A stretch of 6,221 nucleotides of DNA from Deltaproteobacteria bacterium (GCA_029857975.1 JAOUFX010000200.1:1-6221), one strand, 5' to 3'; shown: positions 1 through 6,131, numbered from the stretch's first letter. Notes: generated by a model not told the origin, from the sequence alone. Translations and numbers: made by a program.

Positions 1-2
1 TG

Positions 3-563
3 ATTCTGAATCACTTCCGGAGAATTGCGGAGGCTACCGACCTCTCCCTTATCGTTTTTGCCTACGCCGTAGCTGGAGGATTGGGCTATACAACAGAGAC
101 CCTGCTGCAACTTGCCGAAGAAATTCCTCAGGTCGTGGCTGTCAAGGATGGATGTAACGTCCCCGTGCAGCACGAGAGAAACATTCGATCCCTGCATAGT
201 TTGGGAAGACCGCTGTCGGTGTTAACAACTCATTCGGCGTGGCTTATGGCTTCGCTGGTTATGGGGGTTGACGGACTTCTATCCGGGGCAGGGAGTGTCA
301 TCGCAGATCTGCAGGCCCAACTCTGGCGGGCCGTCCAAGCTAAGGATTTAGCCTCAGCCCAGGCTCTGAATGATCGCATATGGCCAATGACCAATGTGTT
401 TTACGCCGATCCTCGTGTCGATATGCACAACCGAATGAAGGAAGCCTTGGTCCTGCTCGGGCGGCAAAAACATGCTTATGTTCGTCCTCCACTCATGAAA
501 CTTTCTAAGGGGGAGATCCATAGCATCCGTCAGGGTCTAATCCAAGGAGGGTTGTTAAAATAA
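3..563 (+). CDS. Dihydrodipicolinate synthase/N-acetylneuraminate lyase-family aldolase (3' part only)
   Basis: The 5' end lies outside the window. The open frame runs from base 3 and gives 186 residues of a protein that is normally about 300 long. The family is a TIM-barrel class I aldolase that forms a Schiff base with a 2-oxo acid such as pyruvate. The probable Schiff-base lysine is K48 of the visible part, in the strand VVAVKD. The upstream strand LIVFAY would supply the catalytic tyrosine (probably Y21). The usual YNxPxR loop after it is replaced by a glycine-rich AVAGGLGY stretch, so this is probably not a true DapA. The tail has the RPPL motif near the C-terminus that is typical of the family. 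The TTG at 81 falls inside the barrel and is not a real start. A 3-hydroxyacyl-CoA dehydrogenase-like gene follows on the same strand, suggesting a catabolic operon. The substrate is unknown. Confidence 0.85.
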   Translation: MLNHFRRIAEATDLSLIVFAYAVAGGLGYTTETLLQLAEEIPQVVAVKDGCNVPVQHERNIRSLHSLGRPLSVLTTHSAWLMASLVMGVDGLLSGAGSVIADLQAQLWRAVQAKDLASAQALNDRIWPMTNVFYADPRVDMHNRMKEALVLLGRQKHAYVRPPLMKLSKGEIHSIRQGLIQGGLLK

Positions 564-587
564 AAAGAACAAAATCGAATAAAGATA

Positions 588-594
588 AAGGAGG
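588..594 (+). promoter_or_regulatory. Strong Shine-Dalgarno AAGGAGG that decides the dehydrogenase start
   Basis: AAGGAGG directly touches the ATG at 595, leaving no spacer. It is 12 nt from the ATG at 607 and 15 nt from the ATG at 610. A start at 595 with zero spacing would initiate poorly, so 607 is the better start. Confidence 0.6.
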
Positions 595-606
595 ATGAAC
601 AAGCTC

Positions 607-1503
607 ATGATGCAGATCAAAAAAGTTGGTATAGTCGGCTTGGGAACTTTGGGAACCCAAATTGCCATTCAGGCCGCTCATTATGGATACGATGTCAGGG
701 GCTACGATTTGGACCCGGAGATTTTTCAGCAGACCATCCAGAAAATCAGGGGGATGATGAAATTTCTGGGGAAAAACCCCACCATGGGTGCGGAAGAGTG
801 GGAGAAGGGGGCCGGAAAGGTCAAGCTGGCCGAAGATTTGGCCGAGACGGTAAAGGATGCGGAATTGGTCATCGAGGTGGTACCGGAAGTCCTCGAACTG
901 AAGCGAAAAGTCTGGGCCCAGATCGATTCCCTGGCCCCCAAAGGCGCTCTTTTAGCCACGAACAGTTCTTCCATTCCCGTCTCCCGCATCGAAAGCGCCA
1001 CTCAAAGGCCGAAGAATTGTCTGAACATCCATTTCTACATGCCGGCGGTGGGATGGACCATCGTTGATGTGATGGGCGGGACCCAAACCCCTCCGGAGGT
1101 TCTGGAGACGGCCAAGCAATTCATCCGGTCCATTCAGTGCATTCCGCTGACGGTGAAAAAAGAAATCCTGGGGTTCTGCTTCAACAGCGTTTGGCGGGCG
1201 ATCAAAAAGCAAACCCTTTATCTGTGGGGTGAGGGGTTCGTCGACTTCCGGGATGTTGACCGGGCCTGGATGGTGATGTTTACTCCGACACATGGGCCGT
1301 TTTTCCTGATGGACCTGGTCGGTCTGGACGTGGTGTACGACATCGAGATGTCCTACTACAACGAATCCAAGGACCTCAAGGATTATCCGCCGAAAGCGCT
1401 AAAAGACATGATTGATCGGAAAGAACTGGGGGTGAAGACAGGAAAGGGTTTTTACACCTATCCGAACCCGGAGTTCGGCCGGCCGGATTTTCTGCAAGGA
1501 TAA
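607..1503 (+). CDS. 3-hydroxyacyl-CoA dehydrogenase-family NAD-dependent oxidoreductase
   Basis: The protein is a soluble enzyme of about 298 residues, close to the 280-300 of single-domain 3-hydroxybutyryl/3-hydroxyacyl-CoA dehydrogenases. These enzymes oxidise a 3-hydroxyacyl-CoA with NAD+. Counting from the first in-frame ATG at 595, the N-terminal Rossmann fold has GLGTLG at 15-20 and an aspartate (D38) at the end of the second strand. The TNSSS strand is at 122-126, the likely catalytic histidine is H146, and N197 lies in GFCFN. The C-terminal helical domain includes GPFFLMDLVGLDVV and ends with the family motif GVKTGKGFYTYP. Two things are unusual. The canonical HFFNPxxxMxLVEV is here HFYMPAVGWTIVDV, so the histidine's glutamate partner is an aspartate (D158) and the substrate-side loop differs. 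The start is also unusual: an ATG exists at 595, but Shine-Dalgarno spacing favours 607. The substrate may be a non-standard hydroxyacyl-CoA or hydroxy acid. Confidence 0.85.
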   Translation: MMQIKKVGIVGLGTLGTQIAIQAAHYGYDVRGYDLDPEIFQQTIQKIRGMMKFLGKNPTMGAEEWEKGAGKVKLAEDLAETVKDAELVIEVVPEVLELKRKVWAQIDSLAPKGALLATNSSSIPVSRIESATQRPKNCLNIHFYMPAVGWTIVDVMGGTQTPPEVLETAKQFIRSIQCIPLTVKKEILGFCFNSVWRAIKKQTLYLWGEGFVDFRDVDRAWMVMFTPTHGPFFLMDLVGLDVVYDIEMSYYNESKDLKDYPPKALKDMIDRKELGVKTGKGFYTYPNPEFGRPDFLQG

Positions 1504-1558
1504 AGGTGGAGAACGCCAAAGGCAGAGCGCAGGGCAAAAAAAAGAAATTTAGTTGGAA
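1504..1558. other. Convergent intergenic spacer without a clear terminator
   Basis: This 55-bp gap separates the 3' ends of the dehydrogenase gene and dnaJ. It has a run of eight A at about 1536-1543, which reads as a T run for dnaJ transcription, but I see no convincing stem before it. The part around 1512-1533 carries CAGAG-like and GCGC-like words that loosely recall the CGCAGAG repeats elsewhere in the window. The resemblance is too weak to call a copy. Confidence 0.4.
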
Positions 1559-2620
1559 TCAATCTCCTTTCCCTTCCAAGGAGGCAAACTCTTTCAACAG
1601 CTCTTTCTGGCGCTTATTCAACTTGGTTGGGACCTTGACCAGGATCTGGATATGCTGGTCGCCTTTTCCGAAACTATCCAGGCGAGCAATTCCCTGGCCT
1701 CGCAAAGTGAATACCTGGCCACTCTGGGATCCGGGGGGAATGGGAAGCTTCTTGGACCCATTCAGAGAGGGAACCTCAATTTCTGCTCCCAGGGCGGCCT
1801 GGGTGAAAGAGATGGGGATCTGGCATAAAATGTCATCGCCATGGCGTTCAAAAAAGGAGTGGGGTTCTACGTGTAAAACAACGTAAAGATCTCCTGACCG
1901 GCCGCCCCGTTCGCCTTCCCCTCCTTCTCCGGAAACCTTCAAACGATTCCCTGTATCTACTCCCGCCGGGATTTTGATGGGTATTTTTTTAGATTTTTTG
2001 ACTTTCCCGTTACCCCGGCACTCTGAACATGGGTGGGGAATAGAAGACCCCTGACCGCGGCAGCGTGAGCACGTAGTCCGAAGGGTAAAAAAGCCTTGGG
2101 AATGAGTAATTTGTCCGCTTCCATGACAAGCGGCGCAAGTCTCTTTCTTGGTTCCCGGCTGGATACCCGTTCCTTTACAGGCATTACAAGATTCAGGGCG
2201 TTCGATTTCAATTTCCGTCTCTTTGCCCAAGGCTGCATCCATAAATGAAATCGTTAAATCATAACGAAAATCCGGCCCTTTGCGGGGGCTGGCGGAGCGG
2301 CGACGCCCTGTACCAAAGCCGAAAAAATCCTCAAAAATATCACTGAAACTGGTAAAAATGTCTTCAAAACCGGTAAACCCGGAAAATCCCATCCTCCGGA
2401 CACCTTCGTGGCCATAACGATCGTAGAGATCTCTTTTTTCCGGGTCACGGAGAACCTCATAGGCTTCGGAAGCTTCTTTGAACTTTTCCTCGGTCTCTTT
2501 ATTTCCTGGGTTGCGATCGGGATGATATTGAAGGGCTAACTGGCGATAGGCTTTTTTAATCTCGGCCTCCTGGGCATTCCGCGGCACTCCCAGGATTTCG
2601 TAATAGTCTCTTTTAACCAT
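1559..2620 (-). CDS. dnaJ: Chaperone protein DnaJ (type A J-domain co-chaperone)
   Basis: DnaJ delivers unfolded clients to DnaK in the cytoplasm and stimulates its ATPase through the J domain. All parts of a class A protein are present in 353 residues, slightly below the usual 370-380. The J domain covers about 4-70, with the HPD motif at 33-35. A short Gly/Phe-rich linker spans about 74-104. Four CxxCxGxG zinc-binding motifs begin at C145, C162, C184 and C198. The two beta-sandwich client-binding domains follow to about 333, and a short helical tail ends the protein. The ATG is preceded by AAGGA with a 3-nt spacer, and a good promoter lies just upstream. No dnaK, grpE or hrcA is visible nearby, so this may be an orphan or an additional dnaJ. 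It converges on the plus-strand dehydrogenase gene. The zinc finger rules out a CbpA-type protein. Confidence 0.97.
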   Translation of the reverse strand: MVKRDYYEILGVPRNAQEAEIKKAYRQLALQYHPDRNPGNKETEEKFKEASEAYEVLRDPEKRDLYDRYGHEGVRRMGFSGFTGFEDIFTSFSDIFEDFFGFGTGRRRSASPRKGPDFRYDLTISFMDAALGKETEIEIERPESCNACKGTGIQPGTKKETCAACHGSGQITHSQGFFTLRTTCSRCRGQGSSIPHPCSECRGNGKVKKSKKIPIKIPAGVDTGNRLKVSGEGGEGERGGRSGDLYVVLHVEPHSFFERHGDDILCQIPISFTQAALGAEIEVPSLNGSKKLPIPPGSQSGQVFTLRGQGIARLDSFGKGDQHIQILVKVPTKLNKRQKELLKEFASLEGKGD

Positions 2621-2648
2621 AAATCCTTGGCAATCTCCTCTTGAATGA

Positions 2649-2676
2649 ATATTAGCATTTTAAGGCTCAATGTCAA
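2649..2676 (-). promoter_or_regulatory. Sigma-70-like promoter of dnaJ
   Basis: Read on the minus strand, a perfect -35 box TTGACA (2671-2676) is followed by a 16-nt spacer and TAATAT (2649-2654), which matches the -10 consensus at 4 of 6 positions. A TG one base upstream of the -10 gives an extended -10. Transcription would start near 2642, leaving a leader of only about 20 nt before the dnaJ ATG. No sigma-32-type -10 box and no CIRCE operator is visible, so heat-shock control is not evident from the sequence. Confidence 0.7.
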
Positions 2677-2680
2677 GTTG

Positions 2681-2696
2681 GGGAAAATATTTTCCC
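2681..2696. promoter_or_regulatory. Perfect 16-bp palindrome upstream of the dnaJ promoter
   Basis: GGGAAAATATTTTCCC is a perfect, loop-free palindrome. It sits 4 bp upstream of the dnaJ -35 box, about -39 to -54 from the predicted start site. The position and dyad symmetry suit binding by a dimeric regulator acting on dnaJ, but no regulator can be named. On the plus strand it is followed by a T-rich stretch, so a weak terminator is an alternative, although no plus-strand gene ends just before it. Confidence 0.4.
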
Positions 2697-2733
2697 GTTT
2701 TCAGTTTTGTTTTATCTCACCCAAAAAAGGCGA

Positions 2734-2937
2734 TTCACCCCAGAGGGCACAGCGCGGCAGAGCCGCAACCAAAAGAAATCACCCCCTCCCACCCCTCCCC
2801 CTCGAGGGGGAGGAATAGGGTGGGGGGGATTGCTTAACAAAATTTCAAGAATTTGAACGTTAGTAGTATAGAGAAAATATTGAGCTTATTTTGTTTTTTA
2901 ACTATGAAATTATTCTCTGAGATCTCTGTGGTGTAAA
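2734..2937. repeat. Degenerate inverted-arm element resembling the CGCAGAG repeat
   Basis: The left arm (2734-2762) begins TTCACCCCAGAGGGCACAG. The right arm (2914-2937), read in reverse complement, begins TTTACACCACAGAGATCTC. Aligned from CACC, about 14 of 21 positions agree. Both arms look like eroded versions of the TTTCACC plus 9-nt-unit arms seen at 6021-6131. The AT-rich interior and the GC-rich hairpin at 2777-2831 lie between the arms. This is a by-eye similarity and could be partly chance. Confidence 0.4.
2777..2831. repeat. GC-rich hairpin repeat (55 nt)
   Basis: The core at 2794-2813 is a perfect 20-bp palindrome centred on CTCGAG. Outside it, C-rich and G-rich arms continue as an imperfect inverted repeat, with a one-base bulge and several mismatches, out to AATC on the left (2777) and GATT on the right (2831). 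The outer AATC...CCC and GGG...GATT ends resemble short palindromic intergenic repeats that I recall as being dispersed in many bacterial genomes. A transcript from either strand would fold strongly here. It could stop read-through from the upstream minus-strand operon, but no U run follows immediately. Confidence 0.65.
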
Positions 2938-3105
2938 AAAATCGCTCAATTTAGGTCAGTTAAAAATCGCTTTTTAGTGAGGAAACAATTTTTTTTGCAG
3001 ATTAGGAAGGTTGACCATAGGGCCAAAGCTAAATGCGCAAGGGCAATCTTCCCGGGGAGGATCGACGGTGTGGGAAGCAGGGTGTTTTGGCCGGGAGTAA
3101 AGACT
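2938..3105. other. Intergenic region downstream of the DUF47 gene; no gene seen
   Basis: No credible coding sequence was found. The plus-strand reading frame at 2977-3306 starts in an AT-rich stretch and runs antisense into the DUF47 gene, so it is a shadow. The 10-mer AAAAATCGCT occurs twice (2937-2946 and 2962-2971), exactly 25 bp apart. A near-palindrome GACTTCAAGTC at 3102-3112 overlaps the DUF47 stop codon but has no T run, so it is not a convincing terminator. Confidence 0.5.
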
Positions 3106-3711
3106 TCAAGTCATTTTAACGACGATATCCCCAATCAGGTTGGCTGCTTCGTCACCCCGGTCGGCGGCATTGGAAAGATGGCGGTAGATTTCCCGCATCT
3201 TGAGCATGTAAACCGTATCCGTTCCCTTGAAAAGATTGGCCAGGGCTCGATGATAAGCCTTCTCCATTTCGTTCTCAAATGCTTTCGCCTTGGTGGCATG
3301 TTCTAAAGCAATATTGGGGTATTTCTGGATTAAGCGGATGGCATCCTTCAGCTCCCGCGCGGCTTTACGCAGGATGTCAATCATCTCGATGATGAAAGGG
3401 TTCGGATTCACTTCGTAAATTTCCATTTCGTCCACGGTTCGATCGGCATAGTCCATAACATCGTCAATGGCCCGGGAAAGAGAAAAGATATCTTCCCGAT
3501 CAAAGGGGGTAACAAAGGTTTGGTTGAGTTCCTCGATGAGGATACGCCGCAGTTCATCGGCCTCCTGCTCAATTTCCTTCACTTTTCCTCTTGTTTTGCC
3601 GTCGGCCCCTTCAGCCCAGATGTAAAGAGCATCAAGACCTTCCAGGACCTTGTCGGCTTGAGCGTGCAGTAGCTCACAAAAGTCACATTTCTTTTTCCGC
3701 AACCACGGCAT
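3106..3711 (-). CDS. DUF47/PhoU-like protein, partner of the Pit phosphate transporter
   Basis: The protein has 201 residues, typical of the DUF47 (PhoU_div) family of about 205-215 residues, and is all-helical like PhoU. Family marks are the acidic helix KEIEQEAD (45-52), TPFDREDIFSLSRAIDDVMDYAD (68-90), and the C-terminal helix REIYRHLSNAADRGDEAANLI (173-193). In PhoU folds such acidic repeats bind metal ions. Family members are commonly encoded next to Pit transporters and are thought to modulate their activity; that is family knowledge, not something seen here. AAAGGA (3719-3724) lies 7 nt before the ATG, supporting this start. The gene follows pit by 71 bp on the same strand and is probably co-transcribed as the last gene of the operon. 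One oddity is an N-terminal KKKCDFCELL segment with C9 and C12 as a CxxC pair. Confidence 0.92.
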   Translation of the reverse strand: MPWLRKKKCDFCELLHAQADKVLEGLDALYIWAEGADGKTRGKVKEIEQEADELRRILIEELNQTFVTPFDREDIFSLSRAIDDVMDYADRTVDEMEIYEVNPNPFIIEMIDILRKAARELKDAIRLIQKYPNIALEHATKAKAFENEMEKAYHRALANLFKGTDTVYMLKMREIYRHLSNAADRGDEAANLIGDIVVKMT

Positions 3712-3782
3712 TTCAGATTCCTTTGCTTGGATTTTTCATGAATGATATTGTAGGCCGGGATGCTTAACCTGTCCAGGATATT

Positions 3783-4823
3783 TTATATCCATCTTCTGAT
3801 AATAACAAGAATCAAAGCTGAAAGGACGGCTGCCCCCGGTATGGTTATAATCCAGGTGAAAAAAATTTGTCGGCCAACCCCCCAACGTACGGCCCCGAGA
3901 CCTTGAGCAGACCCCGCCCCCAGGATTGAGGAAGAAACAATCTGAGTGGTACTCACCGGAAAACCGAAGAAAGAGGAGAGGTAAATGATTATCGAAGAGC
4001 AAGCTTGGGCGCTGAATCCATGGATAGGCCTCACCTTATAAAGCTTCGTTCCCAGAGTTTTCATGATCCGCCAACCTCCCGAGCTCACCCCTAAGGCTAA
4101 GGCCAAAGAGCAAGCCAAGATGACCCATAAGGGCACGTAAAAAACATATCCTGGCAATGGCTGGTATATTTTGCCGATCGTCTCCGGGGAGATTTTGTGC
4201 AAGATAATGAGGGCAAGACTAATCATCCCCATGCCTTTTTGGGCGTCGTTGGAACCGTGGCTCAAACCTAAGGTAATCGAGGTTAGAATCTGTAATCTTT
4301 TGAGGATGTAGTTGGCCCTGGTGGGCTTGAAGTTTTCAAATAGGGCGAGAATTTTTTTGGTGGCGTAATGACCGGCAATTAATCCCAAAACGGGGGTGAG
4401 GATGAGGATTCCCAGAACCTCTAAAACCATGGTCCAATGGATCTTATGAACACCGGAGCCCATCACCACAGCCCCTACAAGGCCGCCAATCAGGGCATGA
4501 GAGGAACTGGAAGGCATTCCAAAGAACCAATTCCCCAGGTTCCATAGAATGGCCCCAATAATCGCCGAGAATATGGCGGCCAGGGAAATGTCTTGGGGAC
4601 TTACGATCCCCTTGCCGAGGGTGTGGGCAACGGCCGTTCCCAAAAACAACGCCCCGATTAATTCGAAGCAAGCTATGATCAGGAGAACTTTGCGAGGCTC
4701 CATAGCCCCAGTGATGACCGAAGTGACCACCAGAGTGGCCGAATCATTCAACCCGTTGCTGAATTCGAAGAGAAGAATAATAGCAATCAACCCAAGAACG
4801 ATGATCAAAGCGTGGGCTTCCAA
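3783..4823 (-). CDS. pit: PiT-family inorganic phosphate transporter
   Basis: This integral membrane protein imports inorganic phosphate with protons or sodium ions. From the TTG at 4823 it has 346 residues and about ten hydrophobic segments, in line with short bacterial and archaeal PiT proteins. The two halves carry the family's duplicated signatures. The first half has FSNGLNDSAT (21-30) and GMPSSSSHAL (102-111). The second has GLSHGSNDAQKGMG (186-199) and GFPVSTTQ (287-294). The frame stays open upstream to an ATG at 4940, but that would add 39 polar residues and overlap glpC by 113 bp. The TTG is 4 bp past the glpC stop, has GGAGAG 7 nt upstream, and puts the first membrane helix at the N-terminus as is usual. 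The DUF47 gene follows downstream. The link to glpC suggests coupling of phosphate supply with glycerol-phosphate use, an inference from gene order. The start is less certain than the function. Confidence 0.93.
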   Translation of the reverse strand: MEAHALIIVLGLIAIILLFEFSNGLNDSATLVVTSVITGAMEPRKVLLIIACFELIGALFLGTAVAHTLGKGIVSPQDISLAAIFSAIIGAILWNLGNWFFGMPSSSSHALIGGLVGAVVMGSGVHKIHWTMVLEVLGILILTPVLGLIAGHYATKKILALFENFKPTRANYILKRLQILTSITLGLSHGSNDAQKGMGMISLALIILHKISPETIGKIYQPLPGYVFYVPLWVILACSLALALGVSSGGWRIMKTLGTKLYKVRPIHGFSAQACSSIIIYLSSFFGFPVSTTQIVSSSILGAGSAQGLGAVRWGVGRQIFFTWIITIPGAAVLSALILVIIRRWI

Positions 4824-4827
4824 AATT

Positions 4828-6012
4828 TTACTCTCCGTAAGCCTGGCGGAGGATCTGCGCAGGATGAAAGGTTTGCACGCCGGTTTGGCTCCCAATCTGC
4901 ATGCGGCAGGCTTCACAATCGGAAATAACCTTTTGGACATTCCATCGGCGGATCACCTGAAAAATTTCTTCCCCCACCTCCCGGGCCACCGCGTATTTTT
5001 CCCGCTTCAAACCGTAAGTTCCCGCCAAACCACAGCACCCTTCAGGAAGTTCAATGACTTTCAGTCCGGGAATCAGGGAAAGCAGTTCTAAGGCCGGAAG
5101 ACCTATTTGTAAGGCGCGCAGATGACAGGGGACATGGTAATAATAAGTGTCCTTTATTTCCCGCAAGTCTGTCTTCAGTTTGCCCTCCTCATGCAATTGG
5201 AGCAAGAATTGGGATATTTCATAAAGATTTTCAGCCACGGCGGATGCCCCTGGGAGGTGCAGGATGTCTTTGTATTCCCGGCTTAAAGTCATGCCGCAAC
5301 TTGGCGAAGAAAAGACGACTTCTACCCCATCTTCGACCGTTTTTTGCAAGGCCTTTAGATTTTTCTCCCCCATTCTGGCGGCCAAAGCAAAAAACCCGTT
5401 ACTGATCAAGGGAAGCCCACAACATTCTTGCTGAGGCAGGAAGACTTGGAACCCGTTCTTTTCCAGAATTTCTACTACGCTCCGCCCCAGGGATGGTTCG
5501 ATATAGTTGGTATAGCAGCCGTAGAAATAAGCAAGGGGTTTCCCTTTTACCAGCTTCCTGGAATGGAACCATTGGGCAAAAGTCTGGCGATGGAAAGATG
5601 GCATTTTTGCCCGGCGATCAATTCCCAGGCCGCGGTCCAGAAGCCAGCGGAAAAAGGTCCATCCATTGATCCAGTTAGAAAGGGGTTCCCCCCAGCTTCC
5701 TAACTTTTCCAGGAGATAAGCATGGCCAAGGAGCCAGTCCCTGAAAGAAGGCCTCTGGGTTTTCCCTATGGCAAGGCGGGAACGAATATGCAACTCCGGA
5801 ATGGGTACATTATGGGGGCAGACCCGCTCGCAAATTTTGCAGTAATCGCAGAATTCAAGCCATTCCGCAGGAATGGCTTTCCCCTTTAGGCGGAAACGTT
5901 CAGCATCGGGACCGGCGAGTTTAGGGCCCGGAAAAAGGCTTGTAGCTCTCAACACCGGACAATAGGCGTTGCAGATGGAACACTTGATGCACTGATCGAT
6001 ATTGGATTTCAT
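4828..6012 (-). CDS. glpC: Anaerobic glycerol-3-phosphate dehydrogenase subunit C (iron-sulfur subunit)
   Basis: GlpC anchors the GlpAB flavoprotein to the membrane and passes electrons from glycerol-3-phosphate oxidation to quinones. The 394 residues match the roughly 396 of the E. coli protein. Two 4Fe-4S ferredoxin motifs come first: C8, C11, C14, C18 and C55, C58, C61, C65. Between them is GPKLAGPDAERFRLK, very like the GPKQAGPDGERLRLK I recall in E. coli GlpC. Two CCG cysteine-rich domains follow, with C166, C197-C198-G and C239 in the first and C296, C326-C327-G, C366 and C369 in the second. CCG proteins are shared with heterodisulfide reductase HdrB and lactate or glycolate oxidase subunits, but the GPK-AGPD segment and a probable upstream glpB favour GlpC. 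AAGG (6018-6021) stands 5 nt before the ATG and touches the flanking repeat. pit follows after 4 bp. Confidence 0.92.
   Translation of the reverse strand: MKSNIDQCIKCSICNAYCPVLRATSLFPGPKLAGPDAERFRLKGKAIPAEWLEFCDYCKICERVCPHNVPIPELHIRSRLAIGKTQRPSFRDWLLGHAYLLEKLGSWGEPLSNWINGWTFFRWLLDRGLGIDRRAKMPSFHRQTFAQWFHSRKLVKGKPLAYFYGCYTNYIEPSLGRSVVEILEKNGFQVFLPQQECCGLPLISNGFFALAARMGEKNLKALQKTVEDGVEVVFSSPSCGMTLSREYKDILHLPGASAVAENLYEISQFLLQLHEEGKLKTDLREIKDTYYYHVPCHLRALQIGLPALELLSLIPGLKVIELPEGCCGLAGTYGLKREKYAVAREVGEEIFQVIRRWNVQKVISDCEACRMQIGSQTGVQTFHPAQILRQAYGE
4831..4836 (-). promoter_or_regulatory. Shine-Dalgarno GGAGAG for pit, inside the glpC 3' end
   Basis: The last two sense codons of glpC (Gly-Glu, GGA GAG) form a Shine-Dalgarno-like sequence 7 nt before the TTG at 4823. 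This supports a TTG start for pit and suggests translational coupling to glpC. Confidence 0.6.
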
Positions 6013-6020
6013 AAAAACCT

Positions 6021-6131
6021 TTTCACCGCAGAGAACGCAGAGAGCGCCGAGACATTCCTCAAATAAAACCTTAAAAATATGTTCTTAAAATATCTATCAT
6101 CTCCGCGATCTCGGCGTGCTCCGCGGTGAAA
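6021..6131. repeat. Inverted repeat of 9-nt CGCnGAG units between glpB and glpC
   Basis: Two 32-nt arms (6021-6052 and 6100-6131) are inverted copies of each other with 27 of 32 positions identical. Each arm is TTTCAC plus a run of 9-nt units. The left arm has CGCAGAGAA, CGCAGAGAG and CGCCGAGAC (6027-6053). The right arm, in reverse complement, has CGCGGAGCA, CGCCGAGAT and CGCGGAGAT. The 47-bp interior is AT-rich and non-coding. The element fills nearly the whole gap: its right end touches the glpB stop codon and its left end overlaps the glpC Shine-Dalgarno. It looks like a dispersed intergenic repeat or non-autonomous element. A transcript would form a long imperfect hairpin that could separate glpB and glpC expression or stabilise mRNA ends. 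Confidence 0.8.

Noticed and set aside
1504..1545. Possible third copy of the CGCAGAG repeat
   Set aside because: GGCAGAGCGCAGGGC shares short words with the family, but there is no inverted partner arm and no 9-nt periodicity.
1506..1886. Plus-strand open frames after the dehydrogenase gene
   Set aside because: They lie antisense to the C-terminal domains of DnaJ and give low-complexity, unrecognisable protein.
2649..2680. Possible CIRCE/HrcA operator at dnaJ
   Set aside because: TTAGCATTT resembles the first half of TTAGCACTC, but the matching inverted half GAGTGCTAA is not present at the required 9-bp spacing.
2735..2937. CRISPR array
   Set aside because: The repeated words are few, degenerate and inverted rather than regularly spaced direct repeats, and no cas gene is present.
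2977..3306. Plus-strand frame of 109 codons in the DUF47 downstream region
   Set aside because: It overlaps the DUF47 gene antisense, has no good ribosome binding site and shows no family resemblance.
4549..5091. Plus-strand open frame of 180 codons
   Set aside because: It is antisense to the glpC/pit junction. The minus-strand genes have clear family motifs, and this translation has no recognisable domain.
4828..6012. Alternative call as HdrB/HdrD or lactate/glycolate oxidase iron-sulfur subunit
   Set aside because: The CCG domains are shared, but the GPK-AGPD-ER-RLK segment, overall length and the flavoprotein end upstream fit GlpC best.
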